A DNA stretch of 64,000 nucleotides. Origin: Atherinomorus stipes (taxonomy: Eukaryota > Chordata > Actinopteri > Atheriniformes > Atherinidae). Below, piece after piece: positions 43,681 through 53,640 of this stretch. Both the position numbers and the translations under genes were made by a program. Each line of letters begins with the position of its first letter. The stretch's first letter is position 1. The notes below the pieces were generated by a model. That model was given only the letters and a program-made list of their open reading frames with translations, was not told the DNA's origin and did not search any database. The DNA lies in assembly GCA_023101725.1 (NCBI GenBank), contig JALJCO010001026.1:333011-397010 (forward strand), written 5' to 3'.

Positions 43681-43830
43681 TTCTTTAAATAATGTTAAAA
43701 ATGATGTGCACCAGCTGGCAGCTTAAACAAAGCACATTTGTTTACATTTATTTGCACTATTTACTGTTTTCTGGTTCTTCTTTTAAGTGATGTTAAAAAT
43801 GATGTGCACCAGCTGGAAGTAGTTCACTAT
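43668..43830. repeat. Two-copy tandem repeat, about 105 bp
   Basis: CTATTTACTGTTTTCTG and ATGTTAAAAATGATGTGCAC plus CAGCTGG occur twice. 43831-44370 is AT-rich and unassigned. Confidence 0.7.
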
Positions 43831-44465
43831 TTACTGTGAGCCTTTGATGGATAATGTAAAAAGAAAAGAAAAAGAGCCGATGGACACCAGTTTCAAAAAT
43901 AGTATAAACTGTTGAATGTGTATATTTTGCACTCAAGCTTTTATTCATATTTCTACCTCCAATATTTTGTGATTTAAAAACAGTCCACTGTACAAGCTTA
44001 CTGTTCACTTTTTTCATTTAGTATTTAAATGTCTCAGGAGGACCGTAATTGTGACCCATTTGCCTTTTTGTTTTGAGTTGGAGTACCTACCTGCTGCAAA
44101 CATTTTTCATGTTTAAAGTGTTCTTAGCACGATACAGTAAAGTATTACTACTTTAGTATTTTGACAGTATTATATAGTATTGTGTATACTAAATAGTTTT
44201 GTTAATAAACAATATTCTTATTATTCGGCAGATGACGCTGTAGTGACGCAGTATCTGTGGGACGGTAGACGATTCAAACCAGGCGAGTTAAGAAATTTAG
44301 CGCTTCAACTTGAACTTATTAATATTTGCCAATATAATAAATAATCATTAAAACAAATAATAAAAAAAAAATCAGTATAGTGAAGGGTACAACCTGGAGG
44401 GAAGCGGGGAAGATTCGATCAGCCCGGAGGATTACATTGATCTTCTGTACCATGAGCAGCAGGCC

Positions 44466-45258
44466 ATGAAAAAAGGTTTAAAAAAAAACCGAAGTCAGCG
44501 TCCACTCCAGAGGAAAAAAGAAAGTCAAGAGAGCTCGGGTAGGAGATTCCTCTAGTGCGATCTCTTCATTAGAAAACTCGGTGGACATCCTTCTCTCCAT
44601 AGAGAGGAAAGTAGACAGCTTTGACGCCCGTTTGAACCTGGTGGAGGTTCTCCATAAAGAATTCCAGGCGCTCCGGGAATCATTGGAGTTCAGCCAGAAG
44701 CAGGTGGAAACACTAGCAGCCGCAAACGCCGACCTACAAGACACGGTTAAGTCCCTCACTGAGGGAATAAACCGGCTGTCAGGAGAAAATAAAAAGATGA
44801 GGGAATCAGTAATCGATCTGCAGGCTCGGAGCATGAGAGATAATCTGGTATTTGCAGGGATCCCAGAGCAGGCAGACGAGAACCCCGAGGAAACAATAAA
44901 AACCTTCATCCATAAACAACTAAAACTCCCCTCCGATACAGTCAATGGTATCGGCTTTCATCGCGTCCACCGCATGGGAAGTAAAATGCCGGATTCACGC
45001 AGACCAAGACCGATTGTTGCTAAGTTTGTTCACTTTAAACAAAAAGAGCAAGTAAAGAAGCAGGGCCGCAAGCTGAAAGGGACCAACTTTGGAGTAAACG
45101 ACCAGTATCCCAAAGAAATCCTGGACCGGCATAAAGTCCTGTTTCCTATCAGGAAAAAAGCCATTACGGAGGGATCCCGAGCTGTCATTGCGGTGGATAA
45201 ATTATTTATTAACGGACAGCTTTATCGGGACTCAAACATCACCCCGTGGCTCTTCTGA
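44466..45258 (+). CDS. LINE A ORF1 (L1-type RNA-binding chaperone), 5' frameshift
   Basis: Encodes an L1 ORF1p-like protein that coats LINE RNA in a ribonucleoprotein. The main frame is open from 44482 to 45258. It has a heptad-like coiled coil (LLSIERKVDSFDARLNLVEV to LTEGINRLSGENKKMRE), then the RRM-like part with NLVFAGIPEQADENPEE, IGFHRVHRMG and RRPRPIVAKFVHFKQKEQV, and the C-terminal domain with FGVNDQYPKEILDR. The likely start is ATG at 44466 (MKKGLKKKPKSASTPEE), but that frame stops after about 25 codons. A one-base loss near the A-rich run around 44510-44525 separates it from the main frame. The intact copy of this protein is in LINE B. Confidence 0.8.
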
Positions 45259-45372
45259 TGTCAGGTACAGTTCAGTTTCATATCCTCCTAACTCTGATTA
45301 GATGAATCATTATCTGTTATGATCATAATTACTAATCTCACTACCGTTTCGACTTCACGGCTCACAACACGG

Positions 45373-45714
45373 ATGCACTTTTTAAACCTCTGGTTTTCTG
45401 TCACTTTTCTTGTTTCACTTTCCACTTCTTTCCTCCCCTCTCTTTTTTTCCCTCAATCCTACACAGTGAACTGTCATTTCACTCGCGACTTTACAAACGT
45501 GAACACTACGGGTGTAGAAACTCCAGCACACGCAGCGCGAGGCACACATGCAGGTGCACGCACACACACACTGCAGGAAGAAACAGCGCGATGTACACAC
45601 AGACAGACTCGTCTAGCCTGCAGCTTAGTATTCATACTTACGGCAGAAATACGCGAACAGATGCACGGCTTTATTAATATGCATGTAACACTTATTTCAG
45701 CGTTGGTTGAATGA
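45373..45714 (+). CDS. LINE A intermediate small ORF, overlapping ORF2 by ATGA
   Basis: A 113-codon frame between ORF1 and ORF2, starting MHFLNLWFSVTFL and ending MHVTLISALVE. An upstream in-frame ATG at 45319 would lengthen it to 131 codons. Its stop overlaps the ORF2 start as ATGA. LINE B has a counterpart with the same start (MHFLNLWF), the same end and the same overlap, although the DNA between differs and is longer. The N-terminus is hydrophobic (signal- or membrane-like) and the middle is rich in Ala, His, Thr and Arg. I know no family for it. The conserved ends and frame suggest either a real small protein or a reading frame kept for reinitiation at ORF2; chance preservation is possible with only two copies. 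Confidence 0.5.
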   Translation: MHFLNLWFSVTFLVSLSTSFLPSLFFPQSYTVNCHFTRDFTNVNTTGVETPAHAARGTHAGARTHTLQEETARCTHRQTRLACSLVFILTAEIREQMHGFINMHVTLISALVE

Positions 45715-48700
45715 AAATAGTCACCTGGAATGTGCGCGGAGCTAAGGGGAAGAGATTAAAAATTTCCAACCGGCTAAAAGATCTTCAGGCAGACATTGTC
45801 TTACTTCAGGAAACACATTTATCAAACTCCTCAGTCGATCTCCTTCAGACAAGACAGTTTCCACACGTGTATTCAGCTGGTTATAATTCTAGACAGAGAG
45901 GTGTAGCAATTCTGATTAATAGCAGGTTAAAATTTGACATTGATGATGTAATCAGAGATCCAGAAGGCAGATTTATAATAGTCACATTAACTGTTCAGAA
46001 TCTTAAGGTATGCATTGCAAATATATATGGACCAAACGTAGATGATCCATTATTCTTTGACTCATTTTTCTCTGCTTTGCATAACTACTCTGATAGGGCG
46101 GTATTATTGGGCGGAGACTTCAACATAGTATGTGATCCAGGTATGGACAGGCTCAGTACAGCAGGACATAACAAAATATGGCATTCATCAGATATCGTTA
46201 AGCAGTACATGAAGGATTTCGGCCTTTGTGATGCATGGCGATCTCATCACCCCACCACGAGACAATATACCTTCTTCTCCTCAGTTCACCATTCCTACTC
46301 TAGATTAGATTACTTCTTAACCAGCAGCTCACTGATGAGTGAAATCTCAGAAATAGAAATCCACCCAATAACCATCAGTGATCACGCACCAGTATCATTA
46401 ACTCTGAGAAATAAAACTATTAAACCAGCAACTAGGAGTTGGAGATTTAATACATCATTACTGAAAGATCCTGAGTTTATCAGCTATTTTAAAAGAGAAT
46501 GGTCCATTTATTTAGAGAACAACGATGTACCAGAAACTCCAGCATGTGTCCTTTGGGAAGCAGGTAAAGCAGTAATGCGAGGAAAAATAATTTCCTTCTC
46601 TTCCCATAAAAAAAAAAAGGAAGCTGCAAGAATCTCAGAATTAGAAATCAGAATTAAATCACTAGAAGACGCCTACCAGGTCAACCCGGAGGAACACATG
46701 CTGAATGATATAAGGAAACTCAAGCTTGAGTTAAACAAAATAATAGACCAAAAAACGCAATTCCTGGTTCAAAAACTTCGTTTAGAAAACTTCGATCACA
46801 GTAACAAGTCTGGAAAGCTTCTAGCTAATCAGTTAAAAATAAACAAGGAAAAAGCGACAATCTCCTCAATTAAAGACTCAGAAGGAAGTATCAGCCATGA
46901 TCCTAACCAGATAAATAATATCTTTAGAAATTTCTACAGAACACTATATGAATCCCAAATAAACCCCACAGATGAGAATATTAATCAATTTCTCAATAAT
47001 CTAATTCTCCCAAAACTACAACAGGAAAATATGACGGCTTTAGATTCACCCCTCTCAATAAATGAATTACATGACGCTCTGCAACATATGCCCAATAATA
47101 AAGCCCCAGGCCCAGATGGATATCCGGTCGAATTTTACAAAGAGTTCTGGACAATTCTGGCTCCCACTTTTTATAAAATGATACTAGAAATAAAAGAGAA
47201 ACAGAAAATACTACCAAATATGAATTCAGCAAATATCACCGTATTATTAAAACCAGATAAAGACCCGACACTTCCAGCTAGTTATCGGCCAATCTCATTA
47301 ATAAATGTAGATCTTAAGATAATCAGCAAAGCACTCGCTAAAAGGATAGAAAAAATAACTCCTCTGATAATACATCCTGATCAAACTGGTTTTATTAAAG
47401 GTCGACATTCTTCTACTAACACACGCAGGCTGATTAACCTAATAGACTATGCTACCATTCATAATCTGGAATCCACTATCATCTCGTTAGATGCAGAAAA
47501 AGCCTTCGATCGTGTTAACTGGAAATTCCTGTTTGCAACATTAAATAAATTTGGTTTTGGTCCTTATTTCATAGACTGGATAAAAATACTTTATAACAAC
47601 CCTAATGCATGTGTGAGGACCAATGACCAAACTTCTCCAAGTTTCTGTTTACAGCGAGGCACCAGGCAGGGCTGCCCGCTCTCCCCTTCACTTTTTGCCA
47701 TTTTCATTGAACCACTAGCAGCCGCTATAAGACAGGACAGAGATATTAAAGGGATCCCCGGCAAAAATCTAGAACATAAAATAAGTCTCTATGCAGACGA
47801 CGTACTGCTTTTCCTCCAGAACTCATCAACATCTCTCTCCCAGACAATCACATTGATCAATAAATTTTCAATAATATCTGAGTACTCTATTAACTGGACC
47901 AAGACTACAGCTTTATCTGTTAATTGTACTTTACAAAACATCCCTAACACCACAATACAGTCTGGTAATATCAGATATTTAGGAATAAATATTTCTCCAC
48001 AACTTTCAGAGTTAATAAAGTTAAATTATGTCCAGCTATTAAAGTCAATAGAGGAAGATCTCACGCGATGGAAGCACTTACCCATATCACTCATGGGGAG
48101 AGTTGCTACCATCAAAATGATGGTTCTACCGAAAATTAACTACTTGTTCTCAATGATACCCACCAAACCTTCCTCCAGTTGGTTTAAGTCACTGGACTCT
48201 CACATTTCCAAATTTCTTTGGAAAAACAAGCCATCACGTATCAGTTTAAAAACCTTACAACAGGTAAAAGACCGGGGAGGGTTAGACTCACCCAATTTCA
48301 ATTATTATTTCCTAGCAAATAAGCTACAATTTATTTCCAAATGGCTGAAACCTACCCATCTAGATGAACCGTGGCTAGACACAGAACAAGCATTATGTGA
48401 GGATCTGGATGTCTCTGATTTGCCGTTCATCAGTTCAGCAGTCAGATCTCATAAATGCTTTAAAAGTATCAACATCTGCTCTACTCTGAAAGCATGGTGG
48501 GAATTCCTGAAGTTAACCGAGTCTTCTATTATTCCATGTAAACTCACACCCATCTGGAATAACCTGGATATTTTACAAAACAAGAAAATGATTAATTTTG
48601 TGCATTGGAAGGATAAAGGAGTAAAACAATTACAACATATCATTGAAAATGGAAAATTCCTGTCATTTAATACACTTACCTTACAATACGGGATCAGTAG

Positions 48701-49448
48701 TACTAAATTCTTAGAATACCATCAACTTAAATCTATATTAAGCAAAAAATATACCTCTAACCAACTGATCTTGCAGACTCCGGTCAGGGTAGCAGAATTC
48801 CTGAATCTCTCTATCCCCAAACTACTGTCGAAAATATATAGATTATTATTAAAACTGGATGATTCAATTTCCCTTCCAACTTCAAAGTGGGAGGCTGACT
48901 TGTCCAGAACCCTTAACCAAAACACATGGACACAGATATGTTTAAACACGTTCCTAATGACTAAAAACTCAAATATACAGTTGATACAATTCAAGGTTTT
49001 ACACAGAGTACATTACACAGGACAGAGGATGTTCAAGATGGGTCTGTCACCTTCAAATATTTGTTTGCACTGCAATGAGAATACAACAGACAATTATCTT
49101 CACGCCTTGTGGTCTTGTCCACCTGTCCAGAGGTTTTGGCTTCAGGTGTGTGATGACCTGTCAACGTGGCTCAGGTGTAACTTTCCTGCAAGCCCCACAC
49201 TGTGTTTACTGGGGGACTTGGATGAGATCAACACGGTAACCAACTATGCACATATGATACTTACTGTATTATGTATTGCAAAGAAAACTATCTTGGTAAA
49301 CTGGAAATCCAAAAATAATCTGAGCATTAGCCAGTTTAGGAATTTCTTAGTAGACCATATCAGTATTGAGACGATGTCTGCCTCCTCTAAGAACCAGTTA
49401 GATGAATTCCACTCCCTCTGGTCCCCTGTGATTAGCTCCATCACTTAA
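45711..49448 (+). CDS. LINE A ORF2: APE endonuclease-reverse transcriptase, intact
   Basis: A 1245-codon open frame. The endonuclease (about residues 1-235) starts MKIVTWNVRG with N7, the metal-binding E34 in LLQETHL, GGDFN, and the catalytic SDH with D224 and H225. The reverse transcriptase has KAPGPDGYPVEFYKEFW, YRPISLINVDLKIISKALAK, LDAEKAFDRVNW with D594, GTRQGCPLSPSLFAIFIEP and YADD at 694-697. The C-terminus carries ICLHCNENTTDNYLHALWSC, the Cys/His motif of this clade. It nicks target DNA and copies LINE RNA at the nick. All key residues are present and length is normal for the family, so it could be active, though its ORF1 is frameshifted. The start was chosen for the MKIVTWN motif and the ATGA overlap. 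Confidence 0.93.
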   Translation: MKIVTWNVRGAKGKRLKISNRLKDLQADIVLLQETHLSNSSVDLLQTRQFPHVYSAGYNSRQRGVAILINSRLKFDIDDVIRDPEGRFIIVTLTVQNLKVCIANIYGPNVDDPLFFDSFFSALHNYSDRAVLLGGDFNIVCDPGMDRLSTAGHNKIWHSSDIVKQYMKDFGLCDAWRSHHPTTRQYTFFSSVHHSYSRLDYFLTSSSLMSEISEIEIHPITISDHAPVSLTLRNKTIKPATRSWRFNTSLLKDPEFISYFKREWSIYLENNDVPETPACVLWEAGKAVMRGKIISFSSHKKKKEAARISELEIRIKSLEDAYQVNPEEHMLNDIRKLKLELNKIIDQKTQFLVQKLRLENFDHSNKSGKLLANQLKINKEKATISSIKDSEGSISHDPNQINNIFRNFYRTLYESQINPTDENINQFLNNLILPKLQQENMTALDSPLSINELHDALQHMPNNKAPGPDGYPVEFYKEFWTILAPTFYKMILEIKEKQKILPNMNSANITVLLKPDKDPTLPASYRPISLINVDLKIISKALAKRIEKITPLIIHPDQTGFIKGRHSSTNTRRLINLIDYATIHNLESTIISLDAEKAFDRVNWKFLFATLNKFGFGPYFIDWIKILYNNPNACVRTNDQTSPSFCLQRGTRQGCPLSPSLFAIFIEPLAAAIRQDRDIKGIPGKNLEHKISLYADDVLLFLQNSSTSLSQTITLINKFSIISEYSINWTKTTALSVNCTLQNIPNTTIQSGNIRYLGINISPQLSELIKLNYVQLLKSIEEDLTRWKHLPISLMGRVATIKMMVLPKINYLFSMIPTKPSSSWFKSLDSHISKFLWKNKPSRISLKTLQQVKDRGGLDSPNFNYYFLANKLQFISKWLKPTHLDEPWLDTEQALCEDLDVSDLPFISSAVRSHKCFKSINICSTLKAWWEFLKLTESSIIPCKLTPIWNNLDILQNKKMINFVHWKDKGVKQLQHIIENGKFLSFNTLTLQYGISSTKFLEYHQLKSILSKKYTSNQLILQTPVRVAEFLNLSIPKLLSKIYRLLLKLDDSISLPTSKWEADLSRTLNQNTWTQICLNTFLMTKNSNIQLIQFKVLHRVHYTGQRMFKMGLSPSNICLHCNENTTDNYLHALWSCPPVQRFWLQVCDDLSTWLRCNFPASPTLCLLGDLDEINTVTNYAHMILTVLCIAKKTILVNWKSKNNLSISQFRNFLVDHISIETMSASSKNQLDEFHSLWSPVISSIT

Positions 49449-52400
49449 CGTTGGTGTAGGAGAGCCGCCTCGGCGATGTGGGGGTTGGGTGCCGGCGAGT
49501 GCTTGATGGCTATGGATCCCTGGCGGTTGACTTGGGGGGGGGTCTGGGCTGCCTCGCCGCTGGGGCGGGGCTGTATCCAGCCCGATGGGGGGCATGGGGG
49601 TCAGCGGTTGGGGCTGCTCTGCAGCGGTGGGCGGGTCGCTGGTGGGGCCCTGGCCGGTGGCTGTCGGCTGGCGCCGGGTGGCCGGGGTCGTCCCGGGGCG
49701 GGGGAGGCGGGGGGCCAGACGACGCCCCCCCCCAGCGCCAGCCGGGTGCCCCCTGCCCCAGGGGCCGGGGTCGTCCCGGCTTGGCGGTGGGGGGGCGGGC
49801 CGGCGGGACGTGCCTCCTCTGGATTTGGCCGGTCCTCACGACCTGGTGACGTCTAGTCACTGCGCCGGGGGCCGGGGCGCCTCTGCTGTGTGCGTGCGGG
49901 TGTGTGTGCTGGTGGGGGGGTGTGTGTGTGGTGGGGCTGGGGGATGTATCGTTGTCGTGTCTGTGTCGGGATGTGGGCATCCGGGATGTTGGTGTCGCGG
50001 GAGCGGCTATGTGGGGGGTGTGGATTTCCCCTGTGCTTGTCCTGCGTGTGGGGCTCTGGGGGTCGCGGACGGAGCTGCGCTTTCCGCCGGGGTGCTTGGT
50101 TTTCGGCGGACCCGTGGTCATGTCGTGTCGTATCGATGTTGGGGTGTCTGGCGTGGCTGTCGGGGTGTGGGGTTTTGTCCATATCGTTCAGCTCTAGTGT
50201 GTGGAGGTGGGGGGTTGCGGGGTGGCCGGGTCTTTTCCACGCCGGGTGCCTGTCCCGCCCGGCCGCTGTGTCGGTTGGGGCTGGCATGCGCTGGTGGTCT
50301 CGTGCGGGTTGGTCTCGCGTGGTCCGGGGGCTGGGGGCGGTGGACTTGTGGCGTGGGGGGGGCTGGTGGCCCCGTGGCCCCCGTCCTTGGTATGTGTGGG
50401 TGGGTGTGTGACTGGAGGGGGGCGTGAATGCGGTTGTGTGTGTGTGTGGCTGCCTGTGGGGGTGTGTGGAGATGGGTGGGTGGGTGGGGGTGCATGGATG
50501 ATGGGTGTTTGGGTGCGGGGGTGGTGGTGCATTGGTGGGGTTTGTGTGTGTCGGGTTGGGGGGGGGGGGGGTGAGGAAAGGGGGAAAAAAAAAAAAAAGA
50601 AAAAAAAAAAAATAGCAGCTCTGCGTGCCTCTTGGGGGGTTTGCGAGGCCTGGGGATGTTGGGCCGGTGACTCTGGCCCCTCCGCCGACCCTTTCCGCTC
50701 CCGTCCCTTTTCCCCCTCCCTGGCCTGGCGTGGTCGAGCGCCCCCAGGGGCCGAGGCTGGCCCCTCTGTGGTGAACGCCGGACGCCGGGCCGTGGGGGCG
50801 GCCATGCCTGCCCCTTCTGCCCTGGGGGGATCCCGGGAGGCAGGGGTACCTAATGCCGGTAACGGCTCTTCTTCCAGGGGGGAATTCATACCCCCCTGGT
50901 CTCCTTTCCCAAGACCCCCCCCCCCCCTGCTCTACCTCACACACACACACGTAGGGTTTTGGGGAGGGTGCGTGTCAAGCGGGCGTGGTGAGGGAGGGCA
51001 CCAAAGTGCCTTTGCTTGCCACGTCTAGAGGCAGCCTGCTCCCCAGTTTTAACCACACTTAGACACCTAAACACATAAAATAACAACAGCTCACAACCAC
51101 TTCTGAGGGGCGGGCCATATAGTGTGTGGAAGGAGGGAGGGGCCGGTTGGGGGGTCATGCCCCCTACGCGACCCCACTCCCGGCATGACTTGGCACTGCC
51201 CCTTGGTTTTAACTGCAAACAACACACATCTTCACACACAGTCATGAGCGGGGGGGTGGGGGGGGACAGGGTCCTTTCATACCCCGGTCTCCCGGGCGCT
51301 ACTGGGGGGGGGGGGGACAGTGGCTACTTCACGCGCCAGTGGTTAAGGCTGGCTGCATTGCGGGGGACCTGCTGGCCTGGGGGATGCCTGGCCTGCTGCG
51401 TCCGGGGGTGGGGGATGGGGGTGGTGGTGGGGGGGGGGACGTGTTGGGGGCTTGGAGCTCGCGGCTCCTTCCCCGGCCCGAGCTACCACTCAGGAGGCAC
51501 GAGGGCATGGGCAAGAGAGAGGTGGGTATGTGAGAATAATGAATGAGAGTGTGAAAGAGGAAATGTGGGAGGGAGGAACTTGGGCTGGAAGAGGGAGGAG
51601 ATGTGGGTAAGTGGTTGGAGGAAAGGGGGGATGGAGGAAGGAGTGGCATGCTCGTGAGTGTCTAGTAGGGATGGTCGTGAGGGGCTGAAGGAAGGAAGGG
51701 CGGGAGTGTGATAGGTCAGAGGGATGGGCGGGGCTGGACATGTAAGGGGGGACTGTATGGGGTATTGGGGGTATAGGGAGGTGGGGGCGTATGTGTGGGG
51801 GGGTGGGGAGGGGTTGGTGCAGTTATGTGGGGGGAGTGCATGTGTGTGTTAGAGGGTATGAGGAGGTGGGGGTATGTGTGTGTGGGGGGGGTACAGGAGG
51901 TGTTGGGTAGGGCTGGGCGGTGTGGGCGGAGGTTCGTGGTATTGTGGGGCATCTTGGTGTCGGTGGGGTGGGTGTGGCTGCGGGTTGGTTGGGGGCCGGG
52001 CGCTTTGGTGGGGGTGCGGTTTTGTTTGTGGCTTCCGGGGTTTTTTGTGCGGGGCGGGCGCAGGGGGATCTGTATCTGTATGTGGTTGCTCTTGCGGTAT
52101 GATGTCTGGGTGCTGTGTCTGAGTGGGGGCGGTGCGGTATACTTAGCCCAGTGTTGGGGTAGGTGTGTGGGGAGTGTGTGTGGAGCGTGGTGGGGGGTAG
52201 GGGGTGGTAGAGGTGGTGGCGCCCTGGTGTCAGGTGTATGGGGCAGGGACTTTGGGGTGGGGGGCTGGCCTGCCCTGGGGGGCGTCGTCTGGGGGGTCCG
52301 GTCCTCCTGGGTTCGGTTGGGCCGCCCGGGTCCGGGGGGGGGGGGTGGCTGCTCCTGGGCGCTTGGGCCCTGGGCCCGGCGCTGTCTCCGCTCGGGGGAC

Positions 52401-52720
52401 GCCCGGCGCCCGGTGGGGTCGGCAGCTGCTGGTCTTGGTCCGCTGGGCCTGGGCCTCCAGACTGCGGGGGGCTCCGGCTGGGGCCGCCTTTGCCGCCCTT
52501 CGGGGGATGCATGTCCGCTCTTTGGGGGGGGGTAGCTGGGATCTGGGCCTCTGGGTGGCTGTGGGGGCCTGGGTGTGAGTGGGGCTCGCGGGGTTCCTCG
52601 CGGAGGCGTTGATGACTGTGGGCCCCTATATGCTTGATGTGACCTCTGGGGGGCTTCGGTGTAGGTTGTACCTTTCTCTACTTCCATGCGTGTAGGTTGT
52701 ACCTCTTTTGGTGTTTGTTT
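49449..52720 (+). other. LINE A 3'-UTR, GC-rich with internal A-tract
   Basis: Non-coding. It contains G-rich and TG-rich stretches, a run of A with one G at 50586-50612, and a region (50613-51540) that also exists alone at 545-1530. Long frames on both strands here are composition artefacts, since the same region in LINE B gives mirror-image frames. The end carries two copies of GTAGGTTGTACCTxT. Confidence 0.75.
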
Positions 52721-52849
52721 TGTGTGTGTTTGTTGATTGAGGTATTGTGAGGTCTCTGTAGGGGTTGCTTGTTTTGTTTCAAAGAGTTGGTGGGGGGGAG
52801 GTGGTGTGGGTTTTTTCTCTCTTTCTTTCCTTTCCTTCTCTTTTTGTTT

Positions 52850-53128
52850 TGTGGGGGGGGGGAAATGGGGGGAGGAAAGGGGGGGGGGAAGTAAGAAAAA
52901 AAAAAAAAAAAAAAAAAAAAAAATGTGTGGGGGAGGGGGAAGGGGGTGGGGGGCGGGGGGGGGGGGGAGGGGGGGGGGGGGGGGGAGGGGGGGGGGGGGA
53001 GGGGAGGGGGGGGGGGGGGGGGAGGGGGGTGGCCGGGCTGCGGGGGGGTGGGGGGGGGGGGGCTGGGGGGGGGGGGGGGGGGGGGGGGAGGGGGGGGGGG
53101 GAAGGGGGGGGGGGAAGGGGGGGTAAAA

Positions 53129-53167
<39 letters not shown>

Positions 53168-53209
53168 GTGGTGGGGGGGCGGGGGGGGGGGCGGGGGGGG
53201 GGGGGGGCT

Positions 53210-53277
<68 letters not shown>

Positions 53278-53360
53278 GGTGGGGGGGGGGGGGGGGGGGG
53301 GGGGGCGGAGGGGGGCGAAGGAAACGTGGGGGGGGGGGGGGGGGGGGGGGGGGCGTGGGG

Positions 53361-53400
<40 letters not shown>

Positions 53401-53429
53401 GGGGTGGGCGGGGGGGGGGGGGTGGGAAA

Positions 53430-53486
<57 letters not shown>

Positions 53487-53515
53487 GGGGGGGGGGGGAG
53501 GGGGGGGCCCCAGCC

Positions 53516-53552
<37 letters not shown>

Positions 53553-53566
53553 GGGGCGCCCGCCCC

Positions 53567-53598
<32 letters not shown>

Positions 53599-53640
53599 GC
53601 CGGGGGGGGCGAGGGGGGTAATATGTGGGTGGGGGGGGGG
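52850..53640. other. Near-homopolymer G region, probable assembly or sequencing artefact
   Basis: About 800 bases almost entirely G with scattered A, C and T, preceded by an A-run at 52897-52923. It sits at the centre of the palindrome. No known fish repeat looks like this. The 409-codon Pro frame across it on the minus strand is meaningless. Confidence 0.8.

Larger units (their letters stand above)
44374..52720 (+). mobile_element. LINE A: L1/Tx1-clade element, near full length
   Basis: A plus-strand non-LTR retrotransposon with, in order, a short 5' region (homology with LINE B begins at AGTATAGTGAAGGGTACA), ORF1, a small intermediate frame, ORF2 and a GC-rich 3'-UTR of about 3.3 kb. The UTR ends in repeats containing GTAGGTTGTACC. 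ORF2 is intact, ORF1 has a frameshift near its start. The architecture (L1-type ORF1, APE endonuclease plus RT) is known for the L1/Tx1 clade in fish. It faces LINE B. Confidence 0.85.

Noticed and set aside
44222..44290. GATTCAAACC block resembling a tRNA B box
   Set aside because: No A box at proper distance and no cloverleaf can be drawn.
49476..52687. Many GC-rich frames on both strands in the LINE A 3'-UTR, mirrored at 55286-58648
   Set aside because: They are the non-coding UTR of the LINE; mirrored frames come from the palindrome and no domain is present.
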